Assembly: GCA_041584015.1 (NCBI GenBank)
Contig: JBFHES010000016.1
Location: 1-33,343, forward strand
Length of the DNA: 33,343 nt
Direction of reading: 5' to 3'
Source of the DNA: JBFHES01 sp041584015
GTDB lineage: Bacteria > Bacteroidota > Bacteroidia > Bacteroidales > M50B96
The position numbers and the translations under genes are program-made. Positions within the stretch are counted from its first letter, which is position 1, and each line of letters begins with the position of its first letter. Shown here piece by piece: positions 1 through 10,132 of this stretch. Below the pieces are notes generated by a model, which saw only the letters and a list, made by a program, of their open reading frames with translations, did not search any database and was not told the origin of the DNA.

Positions 1-3000
1 AAGATTAATTGCTTGTCCTTGCAGAGGTGAGTTATCGCTCGCCCATGCATTGGTTGGCTTCAAGTCTGGTTCCAGCGGATATATCCATCTGGTTCGCGAT
101 CCATAATTATTCCATTCAGATAACTCAGCAATGGTGTTGTACGGATCAATATCAACACTTACCGAATGATATCCAACGGTGTTATAGGTTACCGTGAAAT
201 TAATTATCTTATTAGTACCTGCCGGGATGGAATCATAAATTGGATTCATTATGAGGTTGGCATCCTGGAATACATGAACCAGCGCATTGTAGGCTGTGGC
301 ATTACCTATGTTTGTAACAATTGCCGTCACATCAATCGGATCGCCAATTCGTCGGCACTCACTGGTCCAATGGATGTCTGTTCCCCACCAATAAGTGATC
401 GCGAGGTCGGGGCCAATAATAGGATCAACAACTTGCGGAACATATACGGTAAAGGCTACCATGTTAGTTGTAGCCAACAGGGTGAAATCAGTTACCTCCC
501 CGGTTATATGATAGGTGCCAACAGTTGCCGGTGCCTGAAAGTATATACTAAAGTCGCCATTTGAATTGGTATAGGTAGTATAAGTATGACCGGTTTCAAC
601 AATAGTCATGGTTACCTGTGCTCCCGAAACATTTGTATTTGGGTCGTAGCTGCCAACATAATCAGCATGACCATACCAATGTACTGTTTGGTACGGTTGC
701 ACCAATGATGGAGCTACGTTTGCTGTGGCTACAATCATTCCCGGAATTGAGAATTCTCCCACCAATACTGGCCTGATGGCAAAGTTGTTCAGTTCATTGT
801 CCTCAAGAATGAAATTGTCCTCATCAATTACAACCTTCATTGGATAGTACTCATCAATGGTAAATACATGCGTTATGGTAACATTTGTTTGCGACTGACC
901 AGCCAGATATGGAATGAAGGTTTCCACCATGAATGAGTCTTCTTCGTAGAACTTAACGCTGATGTTCTCAGCAGGATAATCAGAATTATTATGAATGGTC
1001 GCAGTTATGGTAATTACCTGACCAACATCCGGAGTAAGATCGCTGAAGTTAATGTCGTTGGCATAAATGGATAAGTCAAGGAAGTCGTTACTTACAAACG
1101 GGTCGCCCTGGTATTGTGTCCCCTCGCCAATTGGCGGGTTACCCAGACTGTCGAATGCAAAGAAGGAATAGCCCAGATCGAAGTTGAGTGGGAGGGTAGT
1201 TGTGAATACGTACTCTTTTCCATCAGTGTAATCAAGGTCGGTATTATCAACTTCTGCCATTTCAAATTCATCTTCACCTGAATCGAGAAAATCTGTATCA
1301 CCATTTTTATCAATCCCAACAATAGGATATCCCATCATCGGAGGATTGTTGTCGGCATCAGTATAAATTACGGTATAGGCAAAGTAGGTACTTGTTGACC
1401 CAATTAGCGGATATACGCCTTCGGTTCCATTATAATAGGAGTCGTCAACATAGGTAAGCATTGGCGCCTGAGAAAGGAAGAATCCTCGTCCATCAAGCAG
1501 TAGTTCTTTTGTGCCAATCGAGTTCGATGTCCATAAAACCGTAGCCTCATAGATGGCAATGGCATCTGGGTTAAATGTAACCTGAACTGTTTTCGTCTCA
1601 CCGGGGTTTAACGTGAATATTGAATCACTCACATCAAAGTGTTCTTCCGACATATCGAAATCATCCATGGTCCACGGGATATTTCCTGTGTTGTGGATGT
1701 ATAATGTTTTGGATGCACCTGTTGCATTATCAACAAGTCCAAAATCCCACATATCCCAGGAATAACTCCAGGAAGCCAACGGGTTTTCACCAATACCATG
1801 AACCGGAACGCTAAACAGACCAATGCTTGTGGCGATATAAATGGTCTCATTGAAAATGAGAGTAGCATTTGGCAGGAAGAATACAGGAACAGAAATCTGC
1901 TGACCAGCTTGCAGGAATACACCTGTTGTAGCTTGCGGCATAAATGGGTCAACCGAATAGATGCTGTCAATTGTTAAATCTACATTCCCATTATTTAGTA
2001 CAGTAAGGTTCTTGGTTTCTCCGATATTAACAACTGAATAACCAAAGCTTAACGATGTAGGAATTGCAACCAGTGTGGCGTGCAAAATATCCAAACTTAC
2101 ACTTATCGAAGCAGAAGCCCGTAGTGGATCGTTGCATGAAATTGCTATGCTCGATTGATAGTTTCCATGCGGGAAATTCCCATCATAAGTTACCAGAATT
2201 GTGTCGATGCCACCAATGGCTACAGAGCCACTTGTTTGATTAAGGCTTAACCAATTTTCGCTTTCAGAAAGTATGTAGCTTAAAGGTCCTATACCTGTGT
2301 TTTCAATGTAAAAGGTATCTGTTTTAGTTTCCTGGTAGGTTACCCAGTTTGCAAGAGCAGTTACAGGAAGCACTAGTGTAGCACCTTCAATCCAAAGCGA
2401 TACTGGAATAACAATTTGAGGTGTATTAAAGTCATTAGAATTTAGGAGCAAGCTAGTTTGATATGAACCGCCATCATTGGTTCCATTATAGTTTAATGTC
2501 ACCATTACAGAATCGTGTGCCGAAACAACACCCGTGCTTGTAGAAAGCGTAAGCCATGATGGTATTGCCCCTTGTAAATCCCAGTTAAGAGGACCGTCGC
2601 CATCGTTGTAAATAATTAAATCGTTGCCTATGGCGTTACCATAATTCAAGTTTTCGGAGAAAGCATTCTCATTAATGGAGATTACCGGAGGCTCCAGTCC
2701 ACTTGCGTTTAGTGTAACAACAAGGTTAGGATGATTTGGCGAATCATTCGAAATTGTGACTGTTTCGTTTAAGGCACCAGCCAAAGTTGGTGTGTAGATT
2801 ACCTTTATTCGTTTTTCAGAATATGGATAAATCCAAGGATACTCAAACTCGAAGGAGAAATCACCATGACTGAAAATTGTGGAAGTGATATTGATGATTG
2901 TTCCACCTGTGTTTTCGAGGATAAGATCTAATGTATCCGATTGACCAATATAAGTGTTTGCGAATGCAAGGCTCATAGCTGATGCTAATAGATTCGCAGG

Positions 3001-6000
3001 GCTTTCAATAGCATACAAAACATGAATCTCCTTTGTCGGATTATACGGATCGTTGGAGTTGATCGTCAGTAATCGTGGATATTGAGCAGAAGACAAATAA
3101 GCTGCGTCGAACTGGAAATCTAACAGACCAGTACTCATGGATGGAATTGTGCCAGTTGCTGGAGAAACGGTCAGGTAATCGTCCAAAACAACAGTGCTGC
3201 TCAGTCTTGTGGCATTGCCATAGAGAGTTCCGTTATTTCCTGCTGAGCTATGGTCGCTGGCTATGTTTCCACTGCCATTAAATTTATAGTACAATACCAA
3301 TCCTTCAACTGAGTAATCGAGGGTTTGATGCATGTAGGCAGCAATTTCCGAATCATTTTTGTGAATGCCCCAAATGCGCAGCTCGTCTATTTGACCATTA
3401 AAGTATTCGTTAAAATATGATCGGCCAACCCGTAGGTTGAATGTATTTGCATTGATCGTGAAAGGAGCAAAGGCAGTTTCTTTATCAAGAACACCGTTTA
3501 TATAAACTTGCATTTCCTTACCATTGGTTGATGCCGCCACGTGTGTCCAAACATTTAATGGAATAGTATTTAACGAGATAACCGATTTGGAATTATTCAA
3601 TTGAAACTGCAGCTTCCCACTTGCATTAATAAAGAGTCGGTATGTGCCAACGCCGGAATATTCTTTGGCAACAATAAATTCCTGATTATTGTCCGCAGGC
3701 TTAATCCAGGCTTCAATGGTTAATGCCGTGTCCGGGTTTAAACTAACATCATTCACTATGTTTAAATAATCGCCGTTGCCATCTAAATTTAAAGCTGATC
3801 CAGCTGGATTATCCAGACTAAGTGAATAAATTAAATCTTCTCCTCCATTATTTGATATAATTTCCTGATGCAACTGCATATTAGCAGGAATCGTTTCATT
3901 TATAACAATAGTATCGGTGCTCAGTGCAATTGCTGGTGGTAATAAACCTATACCAAGCACAGCCACTGAGAAAATTGGATCTGCAACAGCATCGGAGGTA
4001 ATGGTCATTATTCCGGAATAGTTGAAAGACAGTTGAGGTGTAAATTGTAACTGAATGGGTGTTGATGCTCCTGGAGGCACGTTTGGTGTTGTAGCCGATA
4101 GTATTTGGAAAGCAGGATCGAGCAACTCGATGGAGCTAACATGCAAGGTGTCGCTGCCTATATTCTGCAGCAACCAGCTATAGTTTCCGGTTTCGCCAAC
4201 ATTTACAATCCCAAAGTCAATAGAGCCTTCTCCATAAATCTCAGGCTGACCGAGCACTGTAAGGTTCATATTAAATAAGAGTGCTGGGTCGATTAGATCA
4301 TTTGAATTAATTTGAAAGCTTCCGGAGTAGGTATTAGCATAAACACCAAAGGTTGAAACATTCATGCTTATGGCTATGCTATCTCCAACACCAACAACTC
4401 CTGCGGCCGGATTTAAAGAAAGCCATGGAATTGAATTGGCGATATTGTAAACTAAATTTGCCTGTCCAAAATTTGAGATGTAAAAAGTATCGACGAGTAT
4501 TTCACCTGAATTCTTAGTTGCGCTCCAGTTAAGGCTTGCAAGTTCAATATCTGCAGGTGTTAGGCCGTTTCCAGTTAATGTAACATAGAGCGAGTCTTCA
4601 TTTGAGCCATCAGATGCAATTAACAAGCTGTCTGTTCTGAAGCCATCAGTTGTCGGTTGAAATTGTACAGATATGGTTTCGCTTTGTAAGGGAGGTATTG
4701 CATATGGAAAAGTGAGCATTGTAAGCAGCGACATGTTTGAATTAGCCCCGTCAATTGTAGTTATGGAGCTGATAAATAATGAATCGGTACCTATGTTTTG
4801 GATCTCAAAATCAAGTACTGAATTGTAACCAACGATTATTTCTCCAAAGTTTAGCGAGTCTGTACTTGCGGCAATCTGGGCATTCCCAGTTACATTAAGC
4901 GACACAGGAACAATTAGCTCAGGATTGGTAGCATCATTACATGCAATATTAATGTTGCTTGTGTATAAACCATCAATCAATCCGCTGGAGTTAATATCCA
5001 GTATAAGTGTATCAGAAGATCCGGGTGAGATGGTATCATTTAGTATCTGATAACTTAGCCAGCCATCAAGTAATGGAGCACCGGGTGCTGCAACAAAAGC
5101 GTTCCCTGCAAATGATCCATTGTGTCCGTTTCCGCTAAGGTCATTTAAGGTGCCATCATCAAAGTTCCAATATCCAAGCAGACCCGTTTCGTTCCCAATT
5201 GAAGAAGCATACATGCTTTGCTCTATTTCACTTTCCGACATGGCGTAGTTCCAAACCTCAACTTCATCTATTAATCCAGGGAAATTGTTTCCACTGCAAC
5301 AGGCTTCGGAGCCAATACGTATGCTGGTGTTAGTTCCGTTGTAGTTTGTTTCCACCGGTCCGCTTGCCGATAGAATTCCGTTTATGTATAATTTTGCTGT
5401 GGTGCCATCATTGGTTCCCGTTATATGAGCCCACTCATCAAGCACTGCTAATTCCGAATGCTGATATGATCCTGAACATACACCGCTTGGTTTTATGGCA
5501 ACTGCATAATAACCATCAATTAATGAAATTCCCCAATCAAGACAGGAGGCAAAACCGCCCATAATAGTGCGTCTGCCGCTAAGCAGGTCGCTAGGTTTAA
5601 CCCAAGCCTGAATCGTCCATTGCGAACCAGCGTTCCAGGTTCCAGTGTTTACATAATCTCCACTGCCATCAACATGTAATGAGTTAGACAAGCCATTCTG
5701 AAAAGGACTAGGTTTATAGATTAGATTTTCAGTTCCATTATTCGATATAATAAGTATCGCTTCAGTTGAATCCGGCTCATTTAATGCCATAAAAATGGAG
5801 CTTGGATCAACCGCTATTTGTGGTAAGTCAAAAAGTACGTCGCACACAGAGAATATACCATAACCGAATGTTCCGTCGCCAACTGTATAGCTTGCGGTTC
5901 CGTTTAATTCTGAGCCAAAATTATTAATGTTTAGCCATGCTTTAAATTCAATGCTATTTCCTGCTGTAAAACCACTCAATCCTTGCGATGGGTCTTGCTC

Positions 6001-9000
6001 CCATACAGTAATCTGTATTTGTTTGTTTTGAAGTGCTGCCACCTGTTCGCCTCCACTGTGAGCATTACCGTGAATTACTGCATGGTTGTTATTAGCGCTC
6101 TTGTCGGAAGTATTTCCGTTAAAGGCCCAATAGGCTTGTAAACCAAACTCGCTTCCATATAGGTGGCTGTTCATGCTTGTCTGAATTTGGCTCTCACTGC
6201 GAGTAGTGTTCCAGATTCTTGTTTCATCCATATTTCCGTTCAGATAAAAGGCATTCTCAGCACCACCAATCCATAAACTAGCATTAATGTTTGGAATACT
6301 AATATTTGTTGATGATTGACCATGAAACTGACCATCAATATAGAAGGAATAGGTATTGTTGTTTCTTACCAAGGCTACATGATACCATTGGTCTGTTTGA
6401 GGTGTCCAGGTATTGGAATTTATCCAGGTGGAACCATTAACACCATTTATATGTAGGGTTAAGGCCGTAATTCCATTATATCCATTCGAGTAACCAAATA
6501 TCCATTTATTAGTATTGCCACTACCTTCATCTTTGCTTAAGAATGTTGAGAGAGAAGGAAGCGCGTTAAATCGGACCCAGGTTTCAACGGTCGCATTATT
6601 GCCTATGTCGATACTTGGATCATCTGCAACCACTAAATAATCCGAGCTACCATCAAGATAAAGCGAGTTCCCATTTGGCATGATGGCTGTGTTGCCAACA
6701 CAAACGCCATTATCAAAAACACCAATTTCATCACCAATCTCAAGGTTTGAAGTTAAGTTATGATCTTCGATAATTATCGTGTATGGCAAACCCGTGGCAT
6801 TTACAGAGCCAAAGTGGCCGTCGAATCCAACTCCGGAGGTTTCAACTGTTAGATCGTTTGTATTTGATTGAATGGTTAAATTAGCAAGAGACAATCCTTT
6901 CTGAACAGGTGTATAAGAAACTGTTACTAGTTGATTGTCGTTTGTATTCGTTAGCGTGAAGTTGTCGGGGTCGACCGTGAATTCAGCATTGTCGCTTACA
7001 ATGTCGCTTACAACCAGTGGTGCGGTTCCGTAGTTTATTACATTAAAGGTAAGCGACTCGGAAGTGCCAACTATTACACTGTTAAAAGCCAATGAGCCTG
7101 GAGTCACGTTAATGTCAGTTATCCCGATAGGTAGACCAAATCCCTGCAATTGTATTTCTGTGTGTAAGGCGTCCGGGTCGTTCGTTACTGCTGAAATGAT
7201 TGCTGCATGATTTCCTGCTGTATTTGGCAAAAAGCTAATCTCAACTTTCAGCGAGTCGCCAGCCGCAATTGAATTGCCAGTATAGGAAATTGCAAACTGA
7301 GCGGATGTTTCGGAGAGGTCGATATTTACCGGAGCATTTCCCCAGTTGTATATATACAGTGAGTCGGTAATGGTTTGATTAATTTCTACTTGACCAACAA
7401 ATAGGTTGGTGGTGCTGTATTCTATTATTGGATCGAGACCAGAGACGGCGCTTAATTCAACTACCGTAAAGGGTGCAAATCCAAAATTGCCAGTTCCTTG
7501 GGTATAAGTTGCTGTGGCATCAAGTTCTACATTTGTATTAAAAATAGTACTCCATAATTTGAAACTCATCGGATTACCTGGCGCAAATCCTGGATAACCA
7601 TGTGCTAAGTCTTGCTCCCAAGCTATGATATGAAAGGCGTCGTTTAATAGTGCACCTCCAGAAGCTAGATGGCTGTTCCCATAGAAGGTTAATGTGTTGT
7701 TATTACCTGAATAATCAATAAGCATGTTGCCATCAAATCTGAAATAGGCTTGCAACCCGGATACAGAGTTTATGGTTTTGTTCATGCTTTCAATAATCTC
7801 AAGTTGAGACTTTGCTACATTCCAAATTCTTACCTCATCCAGCGAGCCGTTAAAGTAACCGTAATCGGCAGAGTAACCAATGTTAATACCCGTTTGATAG
7901 GTGAAATCTGAGTACGATTTATTGCCTTGTGCTTTTAGAATTCCATCAACATAAATGCGTTGTCCCCCTTGGCTGCCGCCAAAAACATGAGCAACATGAT
8001 GCCAATTTCCATCAGCATAGTTTTCGCCAGATGTACAAATTGTTTCATTGCTCCAAACTCGGGTACAAATGTTCCCGTTTGATAAGTATATATGTCGGTC
8101 GTGACCACCACCCACAACGGAGAATATGCCACCACCGCTTGCCGATGATTTGAACCACATTTCAACGGTGTAGTTTGTTTCTGATACATTCATTGTGGCG
8201 CCCAGATGATCTCCATTACCATCAAAATTAACGGCGCCTCCATTGGCAATGGAGTAACCTACACCAACACAGCTTGTGTCATCGAATACCGCAACTTCAT
8301 CACCTAGACTCAAATTAAACTCATCGATTTGAATATTCTCTGCAATAATATGGTAAGGCGCACCGCTTGCTGATACAGGCAAGAAGTGTCCATCGCTGGC
8401 AAGGCCACTTAGTGGAATGCCTATGTTTCCATCGTTTGAGGTAATGGTAAGCACACCTGCCTCAAAGCCAGTTGTTGTTGGAATAAAGTCAACACTAAGT
8501 TCCATGTTTGTGTTTTGGGTAAGAGTGAAACTTGTTATCCCATTGTATGCGTAGGCCGGATTATTAGAGCTAATATTCGAAATTAGTAGATCGCCATTCC
8601 CCCCATTATAAATATAGAAGCTAAGCGTTGAGGTGTCGCCAATGGCCAATCCACCATAATTTAAAAATGAAGGATTTACGGTGATAGATGGTGTTGGAAC
8701 AGGTAAACCTGAACCGTATAAATTAATGGTAAGCAAGTTAAGAACCGGATGATCAGTTGTTATTGATAAGGTTTCGGAATAAGTGCTTACGCTGGTAGGT
8801 GTGAAGGTAATAAAGAGCGTATCGGAAGTGCCGCTGCTTAATTGGTTGCTTGCCATAGCATATGTGAAGTTGGATGAGGACGAACTAATGCCAGGAATCG
8901 TTAGTGTTGCAGTTCCGTTGTTCGTAACAATTACCGTGTCGGTTATACTTGTATTTATAGGTACGGCATTATAGTTAATCGAAGCAGTTGAAATTGCTAC

Positions 9001-10104
9001 ATCGGGTGTAAGTCCTGTGGTTATTTCAAGAGATGCAACGGTAAATGTTCCATAGCCAAATGTTCCATTACCAATAGTAAAAGTAGGTGTGGCAGTAAAT
9101 ATTTGCATCTCAGAAAACCAATTAGTACGAACTTTAATTGTTATACTATTACCAGAAGTAAATCCGGTTAATCCTTGCGATGCATCACCTTCCCATGCTA
9201 CTATTTGGGTGTTGCCATTCAAATCATGAAATGATCCGCCAACGCATAGGTTTCCATCGAATACAGCAATGCTTGCTCCCGCAGGAAGACTGCCGCCATC
9301 AATGCTTATATCGGAAATTATTATGGAATACGGTAGACCTGTTGGGCTTATTGGCGCAAAAGGTAAGAGTGTTGAGTTGTTTGGTAAAACCGGTGAATCT
9401 GATGTAATAAAAACCGCATCGCCCATGAGTGTCCCATTATAGTTGTTTGCTGATAAGTCAGGAACAATCATGCCGGTTGATACATTCATATTCCATGATC
9501 CTAATAGTCCTAGTTCATTGCCTGTAAGCTCTGAGTACATCTGACTTTCAATTTCCGATTCGTCCATTATGAAATCAAAAATCCTAATCTCATCTAGCAA
9601 GCCATGCCAGTGGTAACTTGAGCTTTCACGACCAAAGGTGATTGTTCCGCTACCTCCGGAGAAAGATCCGCCACCAACGTATACACCATCAAGATACACC
9701 TTACCTTGTGAACCATCATGGGTATAGGTAAGATGGTGCCAATTGCCATCCCAGGCATTGGTTCCGGTGGCCACGCTCGAATTGTAATTACCATCCTGTA
9801 TGCCAATATTTGAACTGCTGTAATGTTTACCGATAAATAGATCGCCTGTGCTACTGCCGATAATTGGTCGATAAGTATTGCTTACATTACCATCGAAGCG
9901 ATACCAGACACAAATAGAAAATGAGCCCAAATCTGATCGGTTTAACGGAGTGTTAATATAGTCTCCATTACCGTCGCAGCTTACGGCATAGTTTTGACCT
10001 TGCGCTGGCAAGGTGTTTAACATGAATATAAGTATTATACCCATCCAAAGGATTGAATTCTTTCTTTTCAACCGCTGTTCATTGGAATATTTTCCCTTTT
10101 TCAT
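1..10104 (-). CDS. Giant secreted multi-domain beta-sandwich protein (3' end outside window)
   Basis: The frame is open for 3368 codons from ATG at 10104 to the left edge, so the C-terminus is missing. The N-terminus has a basic stretch and a hydrophobic segment (about residues 18-34) that reads as a signal peptide ending near LPAQGQ. Domains by eye: LamG (about 38-232); an intact TGLPY/CVG module (249-361); two such modules each split by a LamG domain (574-884 and 1098-1423); two BACON/ASH-like modules each split by a LamG domain (about 1428-1740 and 2056-2365). Many intact ASH/choice-of-anchor-D-like repeats lie between and after these. Then come a segment with Asp/Asn-rich possible calcium loops (about 2900-3000), a CARDB domain (about 3009-3119), an Ig/carboxypeptidase-like domain, a second CARDB (about 3232-3345) and the start of a third. 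By analogy with its two upstream neighbours a T9SS sorting domain is expected beyond the edge. Likely surface adhesin or carbohydrate-binding protein; the ligand is unknown. Confidence 0.9.
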   Translation of the reverse strand, partial: MKKGKYSNEQRLKRKNSILWMGIILIFMLNTLPAQGQNYAVSCDGNGDYINTPLNRSDLGSFSICVWYRFDGNVSNTYRPIIGSSTGDLFIGKHYSSSNIGIQDGNYNSSVATGTNAWDGNWHHLTYTHDGSQGKVYLDGVYVGGGSFSGGSGTITFGRESSSYHWHGLLDEIRIFDFIMDESEIESQMYSELTGNELGLLGSWNMNVSTGMIVPDLSANNYNGTLMGDAVFITSDSPVLPNNSTLLPFAPISPTGLPYSIIISDISIDGGSLPAGASIAVFDGNLCVGGSFHDLNGNTQIVAWEGDASQGLTGFTSGNSITIKVRTNWFSEMQIFTATPTFTIGNGTFGYGTFTVASLEITTGLTPDVAISTASINYNAVPINTSITDTVIVTNNGTATLTIPGISSSSSNFTYAMASNQLSSGTSDTLFITFTPTSVSTYSETLSITTDHPVLNLLTINLYGSGLPVPTPSITVNPSFLNYGGLAIGDTSTLSFYIYNGGNGDLLISNISSNNPAYAYNGITSFTLTQNTNMELSVDFIPTTTGFEAGVLTITSNDGNIGIPLSGLASDGHFLPVSASGAPYHIIAENIQIDEFNLSLGDEVAVFDDTSCVGVGYSIANGGAVNFDGNGDHLGATMNVSETNYTVEMWFKSSASGGGIFSVVGGGHDRHIYLSNGNICTRVWSNETICTSGENYADGNWHHVAHVFGGSQGGQRIYVDGILKAQGNKSYSDFTYQTGINIGYSADYGYFNGSLDEVRIWNVAKSQLEIIESMNKTINSVSGLQAYFRFDGNMLIDYSGNNNTLTFYGNSHLASGGALLNDAFHIIAWEQDLAHGYPGFAPGNPMSFKLWSTIFNTNVELDATATYTQGTGNFGFAPFTVVELSAVSGLDPIIEYSTTNLFVGQVEINQTITDSLYIYNWGNAPVNIDLSETSAQFAISYTGNSIAAGDSLKVEISFLPNTAGNHAAIISAVTNDPDALHTEIQLQGFGLPIGITDINVTPGSLAFNSVIVGTSESLTFNVINYGTAPLVVSDIVSDNAEFTVDPDNFTLTNTNDNQLVTVSYTPVQKGLSLANLTIQSNTNDLTVETSGVGFDGHFGSVNATGLPYTIIIEDHNLTSNLEIGDEIGVFDNGVCVGNTAIMPNGNSLYLDGSSDYLVVADDPSIDIGNNATVETWVRFNALPSLSTFLSKDEGSGNTNKWIFGYSNGYNGITALTLHINGVNGSTWINSNTWTPQTDQWYHVALVRNNNTYSFYIDGQFHGQSSTNISIPNINASLWIGGAENAFYLNGNMDETRIWNTTRSESQIQTSMNSHLYGSEFGLQAYWAFNGNTSDKSANNNHAVIHGNAHSGGEQVAALQNKQIQITVWEQDPSQGLSGFTAGNSIEFKAWLNINNFGSELNGTASYTVGDGTFGYGIFSVCDVLFDLPQIAVDPSSIFMALNEPDSTEAILIISNNGTENLIYKPSPFQNGLSNSLHVDGSGDYVNTGTWNAGSQWTIQAWVKPSDLLSGRRTIMGGFASCLDWGISLIDGYYAVAIKPSGVCSGSYQHSELAVLDEWAHITGTNDGTTAKLYINGILSASGPVETNYNGTNTSIRIGSEACCSGNNFPGLIDEVEVWNYAMSESEIEQSMYASSIGNETGLLGYWNFDDGTLNDLSGNGHNGSFAGNAFVAAPGAPLLDGWLSYQILNDTISPGSSDTLILDINSSGLIDGLYTSNINIACNDATNPELIVPVSLNVTGNAQIAASTDSLNFGEIIVGYNSVLDFEIQNIGTDSLFISSITTIDGANSNMSLLTMLTFPYAIPPLQSETISVQFQPTTDGFRTDSLLIASDGSNEDSLYVTLTGNGLTPADIELASLNWSATKNSGEILVDTFYISNFGQANLVYNIANSIPWLSLNPAAGVVGVGDSIAISMNVSTFGVYANTYSGSFQINSNDLIDPALLFNMNLTVLGQPEIYGEGSIDFGIVNVGETGNYSWLLQNIGSDTLHVSSIELLDPAFQILSATTPNVPPGASTPIQLQFTPQLSFNYSGIMTITSDAVADPIFSVAVLGIGLLPPAIALSTDTIVINETIPANMQLHQEIISNNGGEDLIYSLSLDNPAGSALNLDGNGDYLNIVNDVSLNPDTALTIEAWIKPADNNQEFIVAKEYSGVGTYRLFINASGKLQFQLNNSKSVISLNTIPLNVWTHVAASTNGKEMQVYINGVLDKETAFAPFTINANTFNLRVGRSYFNEYFNGQIDELRIWGIHKNDSEIAAYMHQTLDYSVEGLVLYYKFNGSGNIASDHSSAGNNGTLYGNATRLSSTVVLDDYLTVSPATGTIPSMSTGLLDFQFDAAYLSSAQYPRLLTINSNDPYNPTKEIHVLYAIESPANLLASAMSLAFANTYIGQSDTLDLILENTGGTIINITSTIFSHGDFSFEFEYPWIYPYSEKRIKVIYTPTLAGALNETVTISNDSPNHPNLVVTLNASGLEPPVISINENAFSENLNYGNAIGNDLIIYNDGDGPLNWDLQGAIPSWLTLSTSTGVVSAHDSVMVTLNYNGTNDGGSYQTSLLLNSNDFNTPQIVIPVSLWIEGATLVLPVTALANWVTYQETKTDTFYIENTGIGPLSYILSESENWLSLNQTSGSVAIGGIDTILVTYDGNFPHGNYQSSIAISCNDPLRASASISVSLDILHATLVAIPTSLSFGYSVVNIGETKNLTVLNNGNVDLTIDSIYSVDPFMPQATTGVFLQAGQQISVPVFFLPNATLIFNETIYIATSIGLFSVPVHGIGENPLASWSYSWDMWDFGLVDNATGASKTLYIHNTGNIPWTMDDFDMSEEHFDVSDSIFTLNPGETKTVQVTFNPDAIAIYEATVLWTSNSIGTKELLLDGRGFFLSQAPMLTYVDDSYYNGTEGVYPLIGSTSTYFAYTVIYTDADNNPPMMGYPIVGIDKNGDTDFLDSGEDEFEMAEVDNTDLDYTDGKEYVFTTTLPLNFDLGYSFFAFDSLGNPPIGEGTQYQGDPFVSNDFLDLSIYANDINFSDLTPDVGQVITITATIHNNSDYPAENISVKFYEEDSFMVETFIPYLAGQSQTNVTITHVFTIDEYYPMKVVIDEDNFILEDNELNNFAIRPVLVGEFSIPGMIVATANVAPSLVQPYQTVHWYGHADYVGSYDPNTNVSGAQVTMTIVETGHTYTTYTNSNGDFSIYFQAPATVGTYHITGEVTDFTLLATTNMVAFTVYVPQVVDPIIGPDLAITYWWGTDIHWTSECRRIGDPIDVTAIVTNIGNATAYNALVHVFQDANLIMNPIYDSIPAGTNKIINFTVTYNTVGYHSVSVDIDPYNTIAELSEWNNYGSRTRWIYPLEPDLKPTNAWASDNSPLQGQAINL
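3010..3939 (-). other. BACON/ASH-like module split by an inserted LamG domain (giant protein, second case)
   Basis: The first half ends IISNNGGEDLIYSLS. A LamG domain begins with ALNLDGNGDYLN and holds WTHVAAS, VYINGV and a YYKFNGSG strand (about 3805-3190). The host then resumes with DDYLTVSPATGTI and ends NSNDPYNPTKEIHV. The flanks match the interrupted module at 4885-5823. Confidence 0.65.
4885..5823 (-). other. BACON/ASH-like module split by an inserted LamG domain (giant protein)
   Basis: The module starts with IAVDPSS and IISNNGTENLIY. A LamG domain then follows (about 5697-5085; SLHVDGSGDYV, WAHITG, LYINGI, GYWNFDDG). Only afterwards comes the second half, GWLSYQIL, then SPGSSDTLIL and ending LIVPVSLNVTG. 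Intact relatives in the same protein read straight from a NLVYNI-type strand into a WLSLNP-type loop, which locates the insertion just before WLS. Confidence 0.65.
5836..6813 (-). repeat. TGLPY/CVG module, copy 3, split by an inserted LamG domain
   Basis: The N-terminal part carries TGLPYTIII and DEIGVFDNGVCVG (about 6813-6690). A LamG domain follows (about 6680-6055; SLYLDGSSDYL at its start, WYHVALV and FYIDG inside, YWAFNG near its end). The C-terminal part then resumes with ITVWEQDPSQGLSGFTAGN and ends in GDGTFGYGIFSV. The insertion point is the same loop as in copy 2. Confidence 0.78.
7453..8385 (-). repeat. TGLPY/CVG module, copy 2, split by an inserted LamG domain
   Basis: The first part (SGAPYHII, then DEVAVFDDTSCVG) occupies about 8385-8265. 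It is interrupted by a LamG domain at about 8255-7665 that begins with a VNFDGNGDHL motif and contains WHHVAHV and IYVDG. The second part resumes with HIIAWEQD and ends with GNFGFAPFTV. Both halves line up with the intact copies at 9022-9360 and 10424-10762, so the LamG sits in the loop after CVG. Confidence 0.75.
9022..9360 (-). repeat. TGLPY/CVG module, copy 1 (intact, 113 residues)
   Basis: Residues 249-361 of the giant protein. It shows the landmarks common to all copies in order: F-x-P near the start, TGLPYSIII, a VFDG-x-x-CVG turn, AWEGD, GFTSGN, and a terminal GNGTFGYGTFTV. It follows an ordinary, non-nested LamG domain. I do not recognise a named domain family for it. Confidence 0.75.
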
Positions 10105-10132
10105 GGTGTATATATTTTAATGGACGAATTGT

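Noticed and set aside
166..564. Plus-strand ORF of 132 codons
   Set aside because: It lies antisense to the giant secreted protein, whose reading frame is intact and has clear CARDB-type sequence here; the plus-strand translation resembles nothing.
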